Below, in pieces: positions 9,879 to 19,167 of a stretch of 64,000 nucleotides of DNA. The stretch is from Shewanella marinintestina. GTDB taxonomy: Bacteria; Pseudomonadota; Gammaproteobacteria; Enterobacterales; Shewanellaceae. Every line of letters begins with the position of its first letter. Within the stretch, counting starts at the first letter, position 1. The translations under genes and the position numbers were made by a program. Below the pieces are notes generated by a model that saw only the letters and a program-made list of their open reading frames with translations, ran no database searches and was not told where the DNA came from. The DNA lies in assembly GCF_023283845.1 (NCBI RefSeq), contig NZ_JAKILC010000010.1, positions 91,391-155,390 on the forward strand, written 5' to 3'.

Positions 9879-11264
9879 TTAATGACCATCAACAAAAGCA
9901 AATTTGATGATAAACAGCAGTGCCACTAATGCTACACCAGGGTGGATTTCACGCCAGCGATTGGTGCCAACTTTTAGCACGCAGTAAGTAATAAAACCTG
10001 CTGCTACGCCTTCAGTTATCGAGAAGGTAAACGGCATCATCACTGCGGTAATAAAAGCTGGAGCCGACTCAGTTAAGTCTTTACCATCAATTTTAGCGAG
10101 TTCTGATGACATCAAAATGCCCACATAAACCAGTGCGCCAGCAACTGCGTAACCCGGTACCATTGCAGCTAATGGCGAGAAGAAAATCACCAAAATAAAC
10201 AAAAGGCCAGCAACAATCGCAGTTAAGCCTGTACGTCCACCAGCAGCAACACCTGCCGAGCTTTCAATGTAAGCCGTAACGGTTGAGGTGCCCATGTAAG
10301 CGCCAACAACTGATGTCGCAGAGTCTGTCATCAAGGCTTGTTTCATACGTGGGAAACGGCCGCGTTTATCGGTAAAGCCACATTTCTCTGTTACGCCAAT
10401 CATGGTGCCAGAGCTGTCAAATAGGCTTACCAGCGCAAAAGAGAAAATCACTCCCATAAGTGCGACATCAAGTGAACCTGCTAAATCTAACTCACCAAAA
10501 GTATTAGCAATACTAGGCGGCATAGACACAATACCAGTGTACTCAATGTCGCCCATTAGAGCTGCAATAGCGGTGACGATTGCAATCGACACTAGTACCG
10601 CAGAATGAATACCACGAGAAGCTAAAATTACGATAATAAAGAAGCCTAGTGCACCTAATACACATTCTAGTGAGCTTAAGTCACCCACTGTAATCATGGT
10701 TGCAGGGCTTGCGACCACAATACCGGCGTTACTAAAACCGACCATGGCGATAAGTAAACCAATACCACTTGGAATACCAATGCGCAGACATTTTGGGATA
10801 TTAGTTAAAATCCAAGAGCGGATACCAAGTAGAGACACGATGGCAAAACACACAGCCCCCCAGAAGATGGTACCCATACCTATTTGCCAGCTTACGCCCA
10901 TCCCCACGACCACAGAGAAGGCGAAAAAGGCATTCAGGCCCATTGCTGGAGCGAGCGCGATAGGTAAGTTAGCAATTAAGCCCATGGCGATACAGCCAAT
11001 GGCGCTGATCAGACAGGTGACAACAAAAACCGCACTGGCATCCATTCCTGCTGCTGACAAGATTTGTGGATTAACAAAAACGATGTACACCATAGTCATA
11101 AAGGTAGTGATACCTGCAATGACCTCAGTCGATACGTTAGTGTTATGGGCTGACAGTTTAAAAAATCGCTCTAACAAACCCGACTTTGCAGGTACTTCGC
11201 TAGAGTTTGCTGCCGTATTAGCAGCTTTTACATCGCTGTGCGGTGCATTACTTGGCGTACTCAT
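9879..11264 (-). CDS. NCS2-family purine permease (AdeP/GhxP type)
   Basis: 461 aa with about 12-14 membrane segments. It has the family signatures VNPQILSAAGMD, LAPAMGLNAFFAF, FVSLFDSSGTMIGV-like (residues near FALVSLFDSSGTMIGVTEK) and the SSAGVAAGGRTGLTA loop. This class imports guanine/hypoxanthine or adenine with protons; the sequence alone does not settle which. With guaD 3 kb away, guanine, hypoxanthine or xanthine are reasonable. The 5' region is long (about 150 nt) and holds a two-stem RNA structure, and a CRP-like site sits near -43 of a plausible promoter. Confidence 0.88.
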   Translation of the reverse strand: MSTPSNAPHSDVKAANTAANSSEVPAKSGLLERFFKLSAHNTNVSTEVIAGITTFMTMVYIVFVNPQILSAAGMDASAVFVVTCLISAIGCIAMGLIANLPIALAPAMGLNAFFAFSVVVGMGVSWQIGMGTIFWGAVCFAIVSLLGIRSWILTNIPKCLRIGIPSGIGLLIAMVGFSNAGIVVASPATMITVGDLSSLECVLGALGFFIIVILASRGIHSAVLVSIAIVTAIAALMGDIEYTGIVSMPPSIANTFGELDLAGSLDVALMGVIFSFALVSLFDSSGTMIGVTEKCGFTDKRGRFPRMKQALMTDSATSVVGAYMGTSTVTAYIESSAGVAAGGRTGLTAIVAGLLFILVIFFSPLAAMVPGYAVAGALVYVGILMSSELAKIDGKDLTESAPAFITAVMMPFTFSITEGVAAGFITYCVLKVGTNRWREIHPGVALVALLFIIKFAFVDGH

Positions 11265-11350
11265 AACTAGATTATTTCCATCTTAACTTCACTGTTGCCA
11301 CGGTAAAAGCGACTGTAAAAAAGCCAATTTTCCATTCGCGGCGCGCGCAC

Positions 11351-11388
11351 TTAATCCCCAGAACAGTAGTTCTGAAGATAACGATTAA
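11351..11388 (-). promoter_or_regulatory. Structured leader RNA of the purine permease, possible purine-sensing element
   Basis: In the untranslated leader, an outer 6-bp stem (TTAATC / GATTAA) encloses an inner 6-bp stem (CAGAAC / GTTCTG, 4-nt loop). The internal loop is asymmetric, with 8 nt on one side and 2 nt on the other. Two short helices around an asymmetric loop is a compact ligand-binding layout, and the downstream gene is a purine transporter. I do not see the conserved core of the classical guanine/adenine riboswitch. It is a candidate only. Confidence 0.35.
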
Positions 11389-11420
11389 ACAATTTCGATT
11401 TAGGTAACGAAAGGGGCGCT

Positions 11421-11465
11421 ATTGTAGAGTAGAGAGAGGGTCAAACATGAGTGATTCACATCACA
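11421..11465 (-). promoter_or_regulatory. CRP-like site and -10 of the purine permease promoter
   Basis: On the minus strand, TGTGATGTGAATCACT (11450-11465) matches TGTGA-N6-TCACA at 9 of 10 positions. TACAAT at 11421-11426 would be the -10 and places the CRP centre near -43. The spacing matches that seen at exeM. Confidence 0.5.
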
Positions 11466-11661
11466 TATTACAGAGTTTTTTAGAGGGGAAATAAGCTTGC
11501 TGCGGCGCTTTCGATTATATACTAAAAATATTAGCTGTAACCATTGCACTAACTCTGTTGTAGAAGTCTAACTAACCAGCTAAATACACAGTAGTTATTG
11601 AGCTAAACCATGCCTAATGCTAGTGTCAGCCTCAAGCTTGTTTATATCCAAGGACAGATAA

Positions 11662-12414
11662 ATGCTAAAAAAACTTCTCGCCAGTGTCGGCATTGGCAAA
11701 GCAACCGTTGATACCATTTTGCTTGATGAACAATTACGTGCCGGTGATAGCTTTGCTATCGAAGTCATCATTAAAGGTGGCGATGTTGAGCAAGAGCTAA
11801 ACGGTCTAGAATTTGCCATTATGGCCGAAGCCAAAGCCGAGCAAGAAATCGGTGACAATGAAGTTAAATACAACAAAAGTCTCGTACTGCAAAGCTGGCA
11901 ACCTAGCCTAGATATCACCATACAGCCAGGCGAAACCATCACTCATCAATTTGAGTTAGATCTGCATCCAGAGATCCCTGCTTCCAGTCTATTTGGTCAG
12001 CGTATTGCTAAAGTGTGGCTTCAAACCGGCTTAGATATTAAAAATGGCATTGATGGCTCAGATAAAGATCCATTAGTCATAGTGCCTTCAAATACTCAAC
12101 TTGCGGTATTAGAACTCATTGAAAACAGCGGCTACCGTCTATTTAAGTCTGATATTGAGGTCGGTTACATTAGCGCGCAAAGTTTTAGTTCTCAGCTACC
12201 GTGTTATCAAGAGTACGAGTTCAAACCGGAGTCTCGCTCTTTCTTTGGTGCTAAAGAGCTAGAAGTCACTTTTGTTGATAATAGCGCAGAAACTGGCGTA
12301 CTCATTGAAATCGATAGAGCCTTTTCGGGTGATGGCTATCATAGTGTATCGATTCCGAATCATTGCGACAGTGTTGACACTGTTAGGCCTTATATTGAAA
12401 GGCTGCTGAGTTAA
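11662..12414 (+). CDS. Spo0M-family (SpoOM) arrestin-like protein
   Basis: 250 aa, cytosolic, no signal. The N-terminus MLKKLLASVGIGKATVDTILLDEQLRAGD, the KGG-D-V-E-Q-E-L-NGLEF motif and the IQPGETITHQFELDLHPEIPAS segment are typical of the Spo0M family, an arrestin-like two-beta-sandwich fold. The C-terminal FFGAKELEVTF and IDRAFSGDG-YHSVSI segments fit the full-length form. In Bacillus it affects sporulation and the cytoskeleton; in gammaproteobacteria the role is not established. It is transcribed alone, ending at a strong terminator. Confidence 0.85.
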   Translation: MLKKLLASVGIGKATVDTILLDEQLRAGDSFAIEVIIKGGDVEQELNGLEFAIMAEAKAEQEIGDNEVKYNKSLVLQSWQPSLDITIQPGETITHQFELDLHPEIPASSLFGQRIAKVWLQTGLDIKNGIDGSDKDPLVIVPSNTQLAVLELIENSGYRLFKSDIEVGYISAQSFSSQLPCYQEYEFKPESRSFFGAKELEVTFVDNSAETGVLIEIDRAFSGDGYHSVSIPNHCDSVDTVRPYIERLLS

Positions 12415-12447
12415 ACAATTCAGACTGTTTAAAATAGGTAGATAAAC

Positions 12448-12480
12448 AACAAAAGCCAGTATTCCATACTGGCTTTTGTT
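12448..12480 (+). terminator. Terminator of the Spo0M-like gene
   Basis: Perfect 14-bp stem AACAAAAGCCAGTA / TACTGGCTTTTGTT with a 5-nt loop, followed by TTTTT. Confidence 0.85.
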
Positions 12481-12834
12481 TTTTTAACTTGTGCAGAAAT
12501 TCACTTTTACTTAGCCAATAGCTCAAAACAACACAAACTCGCTATTCTCTCCATTTCGAACTGCAAACAGAATATCTGACTAATACTGCGCTACAGCTCA
12601 CTCCCACACAATAAAAGCTGCTACCAAGATCAAATATAAATAAATATTAATCCAAATCGTTCACTTTACGAGCAACCAGAGATATCCGAGAGATAAATAA
12701 GTGTGGCAGTATAAGCCGCCACTAAATAGGCGTAACAACATAAAAAACTATTAAAAACAAATCAATAAAACAAAAAGTCAGTAACAAATTGAAGGTTTTT
12801 TTATAACGACTTTATCTATTTTGCTAGGAGTCAT
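12481..12834 (+). other. Long leader/promoter region of gltS
   Basis: About 350 bp without a gene. It is A-rich just upstream of gltS and ends in a good Shine-Dalgarno sequence (TAGGAG, 5 nt before ATG). No operator could be assigned. Confidence 0.4.
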
Positions 12835-14058
12835 ATGAATACAGTCTTTACCATTGGCGAGCTCGAATCATTTTTAGTCGCGATTCTTGTGCTATTCATC
12901 GGTCACGCGGTTAACCGCTATATTCCAGTATTAAAAAAATACAATATCCCCGAACCCATTGTCGGCGGGTTAATTATTGCTGCCGCGATTACTGTGCTGC
13001 ATTTTAATAATATTACGATAAACTTTAGCCTATCGATGCAAAACACCCTGATGCTGATGTTTTTCAGCACTGTTGGTCTGGCCGCAAACTATAAGTTGTT
13101 GCTAAAAGGCGGTAGCAAGGTCTTCATCTTCTTGGGTGTCGCATCGCTATTTATTATTATTCAAAACATTGTCGGTGTAAGTCTTGCGAGCCTATTAGGA
13201 CTTGAATCCTTTATGGGCTTAATCGCCGGTTCAATCACTTTATCGGGCGGTCATGGCACCGGCGCTGCTTGGGCAGATACTTTCCAAACCGAATATGGAA
13301 TTAACACCCTTGAATTCGCAATGGCAGCGGCAACATTTGGCTTAGTCATGGGTGGTATTATTGGTGGCCCGGTTGCCCAGCGCCTTATCAATAAAAACAA
13401 CTTAGTCTCAAGTTATGGTGTTGGTGGTAACCACCATACCGATCACCCCGATCTAGTAACTTATGATCAGCTAGAAATTGACCGAGTAACCGCTAAAAGC
13501 GTACTTGAAGTGCTATTTATTATGCTGCTCTGTGTGGCTGGTGCTAAATGGACTAGCGCACTAATTGAAGCTGTTGGTGCAAGCTGGCTAAAGATGCCAG
13601 AATTTGTTTACGCACTGTTTATTGGTGTGATGATTACCAACTGTACAGAGCTGACTCGCAGCTACAAAATTAACAGCGAATGTGTTGATGTGCTGGGTTC
13701 GGTATCGCTAGCGCTATTCCTGTCAATGGCGCTAATGAACTTAAAACTATGGGAAATTTTTGACCTTGCTATTCCACTACTCATAATCTTAGTGGTGCAA
13801 ACGGCAGTACTGGCTTTGTTCGCCTATTTCGTCACATTTAAGATGATGGGCAGTAACTACGATGCAGCAGTCATGGCTGGCGGCCACTGTGGCTTTGGCC
13901 TAGGTGCAACACCAACAGCCGTTATGAACATGGGCGCCTTGGTTTCAAGAACAGGTCCATCACCACAAGCCTTTATGGTGGTGCCGATTGTAGGCGCATT
14001 CTTCGTTGATATCGTCAACGCGATTATCTTAAAAGGCTTTATGATTTTTGTTGGTTAA
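12835..14058 (+). CDS. gltS: Sodium/glutamate symporter GltS
   Basis: 407 aa, the normal length of GltS, an inner-membrane Na+-coupled L-glutamate importer. About ten hydrophobic segments are visible. The family-specific glycine-rich motifs in the two pseudo-repeats are present: GSITLSGGHGTGAAW in the first half and AGGHCGFGLGATPTAV in the second. The N-terminal PEPIVGGLI motif is also typical. The start is supported by TAGGAG 5 nt upstream. It is monocistronic, with a terminator shared with the convergent exporter gene. Confidence 0.93.
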   Translation: MNTVFTIGELESFLVAILVLFIGHAVNRYIPVLKKYNIPEPIVGGLIIAAAITVLHFNNITINFSLSMQNTLMLMFFSTVGLAANYKLLLKGGSKVFIFLGVASLFIIIQNIVGVSLASLLGLESFMGLIAGSITLSGGHGTGAAWADTFQTEYGINTLEFAMAAATFGLVMGGIIGGPVAQRLINKNNLVSSYGVGGNHHTDHPDLVTYDQLEIDRVTAKSVLEVLFIMLLCVAGAKWTSALIEAVGASWLKMPEFVYALFIGVMITNCTELTRSYKINSECVDVLGSVSLALFLSMALMNLKLWEIFDLAIPLLIILVVQTAVLALFAYFVTFKMMGSNYDAAVMAGGHCGFGLGATPTAVMNMGALVSRTGPSPQAFMVVPIVGAFFVDIVNAIILKGFMIFVG

Positions 14059-14075
14059 TCCCAGACTATAATAGT

Positions 14076-14107
14076 AAAAAGCCAGCTAAATTAGCTGGCT
14101 TTTTTTA
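14076..14107. terminator. Bidirectional terminator between gltS and the EamA gene
   Basis: AAAAAGCCAGCT / AGCTGGCTTTTT stem with a 5-nt loop and T-run; convergent genes end on both sides. Confidence 0.8.
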
Positions 14108-14114
14108 TCCGCTT

Positions 14115-15005
14115 TTATGCTGATTTAGTTAGCTCCATCTTTGCCAACTCCACCTTAGCGTAGTACCTAGAAAGCTTGATATAGATAATCAAAGACAGAA
14201 ATATCACTCCGCCGCCGAGTAACTTTTGCGGCTCTAGAGTCTCACCTAGTACACTAATGCTAAGCAATAGAGTCCAAATCGGTTCTAAGATCATTAGCAA
14301 CGCAGCAGTTTCCATACTGACCTTGTACTGTCCCATTGTCTGCAATAAATAACGCACTGAAGTGGCCATAACAGTCGAAAGCACAAACCATACCAGCAAT
14401 TGATTAGAAAACTCTACAGCTTCAGGCTCAGTATAAAGTGTATATAACAAGCCGACTAAACCAACAACAAATAGCTGCAAACAGATAGATACTAGCGGTT
14501 TAAGCTTGCCACTAATACGCTTATTCATCACAAAATGTACCGACAACAATGCCGATGCGAGCAAGAACAATAACTGGCTCGACTCCATCTTCCAGCCATT
14601 GGTTAAGCTCATTAACATCATGCCGCTAACGCTGACTGGCAGTGCAATCCAAAAAGCCCGATTGGGCTTAACTTGAAACAGTAACCAAGCCGTTAGCGGG
14701 GCAATAATCATCGCTAGACTCATGATAAACGCGCCCTCAGATAAGCCATCACTTATCGATACCGCATAAATCCATACTTGTAATGCTAAGCCTAAAAACA
14801 CCCCGACTCCGCAGGCCGACAACACTTGCTTAGCGCTTAGCTTAAGCAAACTTTTATAGCAAAAAGGCACTAAAATCAGGCTTGCGAGTATAAATCGACT
14901 CGCGATAAACATTTCTCCCGCCATCGATTGCACCACAACTTTTGAGGCAATCCAGCCCATTGCAGCCAATAAGGTGGCGATAAACAGATACAATACTCCG
15001 CGCAT
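14115..15005 (-). CDS. EamA/DMT-family membrane transporter
   Basis: About 296 aa from the ATG at 15005 (MRGVLYLFIATLLAAMGWIASK). That start places the first membrane helix at the N-terminus and has AGAG about 8 nt upstream. A longer frame from 15083 would add 26 residues without a ribosome site. Ten hydrophobic segments fall in two EamA repeats; the second ends ALLMILEPIWTLLLSISVLGETLEPQKLLGG, the classic EamA signature. Substrates of this family (amino acids, metabolites, drugs) cannot be read from sequence. Confidence 0.85.
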   Translation of the reverse strand: MRGVLYLFIATLLAAMGWIASKVVVQSMAGEMFIASRFILASLILVPFCYKSLLKLSAKQVLSACGVGVFLGLALQVWIYAVSISDGLSEGAFIMSLAMIIAPLTAWLLFQVKPNRAFWIALPVSVSGMMLMSLTNGWKMESSQLLFLLASALLSVHFVMNKRISGKLKPLVSICLQLFVVGLVGLLYTLYTEPEAVEFSNQLLVWFVLSTVMATSVRYLLQTMGQYKVSMETAALLMILEPIWTLLLSISVLGETLEPQKLLGGGVIFLSLIIYIKLSRYYAKVELAKMELTKSA

Positions 15006-15092
15006 TCTGAGCACTCTTAAAAAGGAGATGGATACGTTATTTTGATATGGAGAGAGAAGTGACAACATCAAAATAGCCAGCATAAAAACAAA

Positions 15093-15122
15093 ATAGCAAT
15101 CCCACTGACATGGGATTGCTAT
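15093..15122 (-). terminator. Terminator of the old-yellow-enzyme gene
   Basis: Perfect 12-bp stem ATAGCAATCCCA / TGGGATTGCTAT with a 6-nt loop, then a T-rich tract on the minus strand. Confidence 0.75.
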
Positions 15123-15163
15123 TGGTTTAGCACACTATTTTAAATTAGGAAGTGCGGGTAATG

Positions 15164-16261
15164 CTACTGATTATATTCACTGTAATCAGTTAATCCCTTT
15201 TCGCCACCTCCAAACAGGGTGGCAGGGTCGTGCTTAGCAAGCTCAAAGCCATATTGAATACGCTTAGGTAAATCAGGATTAGCCACAAACGGACGACCAA
15301 AACCAATCATATCAGCAAGGCCATCAGCAATTGTTTGCGCCGCTTTATCAGCGTTATATTTACCGGCATAAATCAGCACACCATCAAAGGCATCGCGCAC
15401 GGCACGTTTAAATGCTGCAGGAGTTTCTGGCGCATCGTCCCAGTCCACTTCAGCAAGATGTAAATACACTATTTTATGCTTATTGAGTAACGCTGCCGCT
15501 GCGGTGTATGTCTGTTCCGGGGTCGCATCGACAGTACCATTAAGTGAGGTAAATGGCGCTAGACGCACACCGACTTTGTCGCTACCAATGGCATCCACCA
15601 TAGTCGCAACCACTTCATCTAAAAAGCGTAAACGGTTTTCAATGCTACCACCGTATTCGTCAGTGCGGTTATTGGCCTCTGAATCAATAAACTGATTCAC
15701 CAAATAACCGTTAGCCGCGTGCAGTTCAATGCCATCAAAACCAGCTTCAATTGCATTTAGCGCGGCTTGACGGTATTGACCAATGACCATGTCGATATCG
15801 GCTTTTGTCATTTCGCGCGGCTCAACCACTTCAACAAAGCCCGGCTCATCACTGCCATTATCGATAAATACTTTTACGCCTTCCGCTTTCAGTGCCGATG
15901 AGGAAATTGGCTGCTCACCACCAATATTATCAGGGTGTGTCACACGGCCAACGTGCCATAGCTGAGCAAATATAACCCCGCCTTTGGCATGTACGGCGTC
16001 AGTAGTTTTCTTCCAACCGGCAATTTGTGATGGGCTATAAATACCCGGCGTCCACGCATAGCCCTGGCCCATTGGCGAAATTTGGGTGCCTTCGGCAACA
16101 ATTAACCCCGCAGATGCACGCTGAGCATAATAGGTCGCCATCATATCGTTCGCTTCATTACCCGGTTGAGTAGCGCGCGAGCGGGTCATTGGTGGCATCA
16201 CAATACGGTTATTAAGTGTATGGCGACCAAGTTGTACTGGTTGAAATAATGCGTTTTTCAT
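15164..16261 (-). CDS. nemA: Old yellow enzyme, NADH:flavin oxidoreductase (N-ethylmaleimide reductase type)
   Basis: 365 aa, typical OYE length; a TIM-barrel FMN enzyme that reduces activated C=C bonds. Visible motifs: NRIVMPPMTRSRA (FMN contact), AQLWHVGR, GFDGIELHAANGYLVNQF (with the substrate-binding His and Asn), EYGGSIENR, and GFGRPFVANPDLP near the C-terminus. The gene for glyoxalase I lies 111 bp upstream on the same strand, matching the nemA-gloA pairing of Escherichia coli, so detoxification of reactive electrophiles is likely. No nemR-type repressor gene is seen next to it. Confidence 0.88.
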   Translation of the reverse strand: MKNALFQPVQLGRHTLNNRIVMPPMTRSRATQPGNEANDMMATYYAQRASAGLIVAEGTQISPMGQGYAWTPGIYSPSQIAGWKKTTDAVHAKGGVIFAQLWHVGRVTHPDNIGGEQPISSSALKAEGVKVFIDNGSDEPGFVEVVEPREMTKADIDMVIGQYRQAALNAIEAGFDGIELHAANGYLVNQFIDSEANNRTDEYGGSIENRLRFLDEVVATMVDAIGSDKVGVRLAPFTSLNGTVDATPEQTYTAAAALLNKHKIVYLHLAEVDWDDAPETPAAFKRAVRDAFDGVLIYAGKYNADKAAQTIADGLADMIGFGRPFVANPDLPKRIQYGFELAKHDPATLFGGGEKGLTDYSEYNQ

Positions 16262-16372
16262 TTTAAATGCCTCTTAATCGACGCTGCTATGCGCTGTTAA
16301 ATTCTGATGACTGTGATAAACCTGTGCGACGAACTAACGTGGTTAACTTGAGATATAAATTATCGTAATCAA

Positions 16373-16750
16373 CTAGCTAAGCTGAATAAGCTCTATTTGA
16401 TAGCCATCAGGATCGGTAATAAAGGCAATATGAGTCGAGCCACCTTTTACCGGCCCCGGTTCGCGAGTCACATTACCGCCAAGCGCTTTAATCTTGTCGC
16501 AAGCAGCATAAATATCATCGCTACCTAACGCCAAGTGGCCAAATGCAGTACCTTTTTCATAGCTGTTGGTGTCCCAGTTATGGGTTAATTCGATTGTGGT
16601 GCCGCCAGCTTCAAAGCCAACAAACACTAAGGTGTAGCGGTACTCAGTGTTGTCTGTTCTTTCAAGTACCTTCATACCCAACACTTTGCTGTAAAACTCA
16701 ATTGATTTGTCTAAATCAACAACACGCAACATGGTGTGTAAAAACTTCAT
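16373..16750 (-). CDS. gloA: Lactoylglutathione lyase (glyoxalase I)
   Basis: 125 aa from the ATG at 16750 ([20 protein letters not shown]), chosen because GGAG stands about 7 nt upstream and it matches the family start; the frame extends 17 codons further without support. Glyoxalase I isomerises the methylglyoxal-glutathione hemithioacetal. The metal ligands of the family are visible: His in FLHTMLRV, Glu in TTIELTHNW, His in FGHLALG and Glu in GYQIELIQ. Short Ni-type (bacterial) form. Followed by the nemA-like gene in the same direction. Confidence 0.93.
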   Translation of the reverse strand: MKFLHTMLRVVDLDKSIEFYSKVLGMKVLERTDNTEYRYTLVFVGFEAGGTTIELTHNWDTNSYEKGTAFGHLALGSDDIYAACDKIKALGGNVTREPGPVKGGSTHIAFITDPDGYQIELIQLS

Positions 16751-16906
16751 CTTTAGCTCCAAAACACATTCGCTGATCTTGCTAGCAGGGATGATTATCA
16801 CTCCCGCGTAAGCAATCTATGGAGGCTATATTAAGGTAATTAACCCAAGATAAATAATTATGATATTTTCTTATTATGATAACTTTTTGTTATCAACAGA
16901 AACAAA

Positions 16907-16940
16907 AAAGCGAACCGTTTAATCAAAAACGGTTCGCTTT
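16907..16940 (-). terminator. Terminator of the OsmC-YcaO gene
   Basis: 14-bp stem AAAGCGAACCGTTT / AAACGGTTCGCTTT with a 6-nt loop, followed on the minus strand by T6. Confidence 0.85.
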
Positions 16941-16980
16941 AATCAAGCTAATATTTATTATTTAGCGTGCAGGTGAGTGC

Positions 16981-19167
16981 CTACTTTGCTGCAGCCTTAG
17001 CGCGAGCGCTATGCAGCTTCTTGTAGCTTTCAATCAAGCGTAAGTGTGGCTCAATGCCTTCAAGTGCCATACTGGTCTTGGTTAGACCGTAGAAACGCAC
17101 TTCACCGCTAACGGTGCCTACTACGTTTTGCATGACATCGATGCCAAACATACGGTTGAAGTTATGGATAAAGTGTTCAAGCTCAAGCTCTTCGTCCATT
17201 TCCACTTCAAGTACTGCGCTAACCGCTTGATAGAACAAGCCACGTTCAACCGTGTTGTCGTTAAACTGTAGGAAACTATCAACTAGCTCCATCGCCTCTT
17301 CTGCAGCGCCAAGTGCTAGATAGATTAAGATTTTAAGCTCAATAATCGTTAGCTGACCCCATACGGTGTTTTCGTCAAACACGATACCAATCATGGTGCG
17401 GATGTCAGTGTAGTTATCTAACTGGCTCTCTTCTAAGCGGTTAACTAAGTCCACTAGCTCTTCATCAGAAAGCGAGTGCAGATTAAGAATATCTTCGCGG
17501 TACTCCAGTGCCTTGTTGGTGTTATCCCAAATAAGATCATCGACTGGATACACTTCTGAGAAGTCTGGTACCAACATACGACACGCTGATGCGCCGAGTT
17601 GATCAAATTCAGCGGTATAAACCTCTTTACCTAAGTCAGCCAAAATGCCAAATAAGCTGTCAGCTTCTTCTTGGGTGGTGCCAGAGAAGTCCCACTCGCA
17701 GAAATCAAACTCAGCATTGTTGCTAAAGAAGCGCCATGAAATCACACCTGTTGAATCAATAAAGTGTTCAACAAAGTTTTCCGGTTCAGTGACTGCCATG
17801 CTGTTAAAGGTTGGCTTTGGTACATCGTTTAAACCTTCAAAGCTACGGCCTTGCAGCAGCTCTGTTAAGCTGCGTTCTAATGCCACTTCAAAGCTTGGGT
17901 GTGCACCAAATGAGGCAAATACACCGCCAGTTTTCGGGTTCATTAGGGTCACACACATCACTGGGAACTGGCCGCCTAATGATGCATCTTTAACAACAAC
18001 CGGGAAACCTTGCTCTTCAAGACCATTAATACCTGCAAGAATGCTTGGATACTTTTCAAGCACGCTCATTGGTACTTCTGGTAGAACAATTTCTTGCTCG
18101 ATGATCTGGCGCTTAATTGCACGCTCAAAGATCTCTGACAGACACTGAACCTGTGCTTCTTGGATGTTGTTACCCGCGCTCATACCGTTACTTAAGAACA
18201 AGTTCTCAATCAGGTTTGACGGGAAGTAAACCGTTTCACCGTCTGAGTGACGAGTATAAGGAATACTGCAAATACCGCGGTCGATATTGCCCGAGTTAGT
18301 ATCAATCAGATTAGAGCCTGCAAGCTCGCCTTCTGGGTTGTAGATCTCAAGACAATATTCATCAAGAATGCCAGTTGGCAGTGAGTCATCGTCAGTTAGT
18401 GCGAACCACTTTTCATTTGGGTAATGCACAAATTCACTGTTCGCAATCTCTTCACCAAAGAACTGGTCATTGTAGAAGAAGTTGCAGTTTAGACGTTCGA
18501 TAAACTCGCCCAATGCTGAGCACAATGCACTCTCTTTGGTTGCACCTTTACCGTTAGTGAAACACATAGGTGATGCCGCATCACGAATATGCAGTGACCA
18601 CACGTTTGGCACGATATTGCGCCATGATGAGATCTCAATCTTCATGCCTAAATCAGCAAGCATGCCAGTCATGTTGGCAATGGTCTGCTCAAGCGGTAGA
18701 TCTTTACCTAAAATGTAGGTGCTCGCATCACTATCATCTTGTCCCATCAGCATCGCATTGGCGTCTGCATCTAGGTTTTCAACGGTTTCAATCTTAAATT
18801 CTGGGCCAGTTTGCACCACTTTTTTAACAGTACAACGCTCAATCGAGCGCAAAATGCCTTGGCGATCTTTATCAGAAATATCGTCTGGCAATTCAACTTG
18901 GATTTGAAAAATTTGGTTATAACGATCTTCAGGATCAACGATATTGTTTTGCGACAAACGAATGTTTTCAGTTGGAATATCACGAGCCTTACAATACACC
19001 TTGATAAAGTAAGCCGCACACAAAGCAGATGATGCTAAGAAGTAATCAAATGGACTCGGTGCTGAGCCATCGCCTTTATAACGGATTGGCTGATCGGCGG
19101 TGACGGTAAAGTCATCGAACTTGGCTTCTAATCTCAGATTATCGAGAAAGTTAACTTTGATTTCCAT
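16981..19167 (-). CDS. OsmC-YcaO fusion protein
   Basis: 728 aa. Residues 1-130 form an OsmC/Ohr-like domain with both family cysteines in place (C50 in ASSALCAAYF and C112 in IERCTVKK), usually a thiol-peroxidase fold. From about residue 150 follows a YcaO ATP-binding domain: TKESALCSALGEFIERLNCNF, AQVQCLSEIFERAIKRQ and FEVALERSLTELLQGR carry the glutamates expected to bind Mg-ATP. The C-terminal 150 residues are helical, as in Escherichia coli YcaO, which lacks the OsmC part. E. coli YcaO assists RimO in methylthiolation of ribosomal protein S12. No RiPP precursor or TfuA gene lies nearby, so a housekeeping role is more likely than peptide modification. Confidence 0.88.
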   Translation of the reverse strand: MEIKVNFLDNLRLEAKFDDFTVTADQPIRYKGDGSAPSPFDYFLASSALCAAYFIKVYCKARDIPTENIRLSQNNIVDPEDRYNQIFQIQVELPDDISDKDRQGILRSIERCTVKKVVQTGPEFKIETVENLDADANAMLMGQDDSDASTYILGKDLPLEQTIANMTGMLADLGMKIEISSWRNIVPNVWSLHIRDAASPMCFTNGKGATKESALCSALGEFIERLNCNFFYNDQFFGEEIANSEFVHYPNEKWFALTDDDSLPTGILDEYCLEIYNPEGELAGSNLIDTNSGNIDRGICSIPYTRHSDGETVYFPSNLIENLFLSNGMSAGNNIQEAQVQCLSEIFERAIKRQIIEQEIVLPEVPMSVLEKYPSILAGINGLEEQGFPVVVKDASLGGQFPVMCVTLMNPKTGGVFASFGAHPSFEVALERSLTELLQGRSFEGLNDVPKPTFNSMAVTEPENFVEHFIDSTGVISWRFFSNNAEFDFCEWDFSGTTQEEADSLFGILADLGKEVYTAEFDQLGASACRMLVPDFSEVYPVDDLIWDNTNKALEYREDILNLHSLSDEELVDLVNRLEESQLDNYTDIRTMIGIVFDENTVWGQLTIIELKILIYLALGAAEEAMELVDSFLQFNDNTVERGLFYQAVSAVLEVEMDEELELEHFIHNFNRMFGIDVMQNVVGTVSGEVRFYGLTKTSMALEGIEPHLRLIESYKKLHSARAKAAAK

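Noticed and set aside
10402..11286. Plus-strand frames of 68 and 196 aa opposite the purine permease
   Set aside because: They are antisense to a clear membrane transporter and have the biased composition of a complementary frame.
16981..19167. RiPP biosynthesis cluster around the YcaO gene
   Set aside because: No precursor peptide, dehydrogenase, TfuA or transporter genes are adjacent, so a housekeeping role is more likely.
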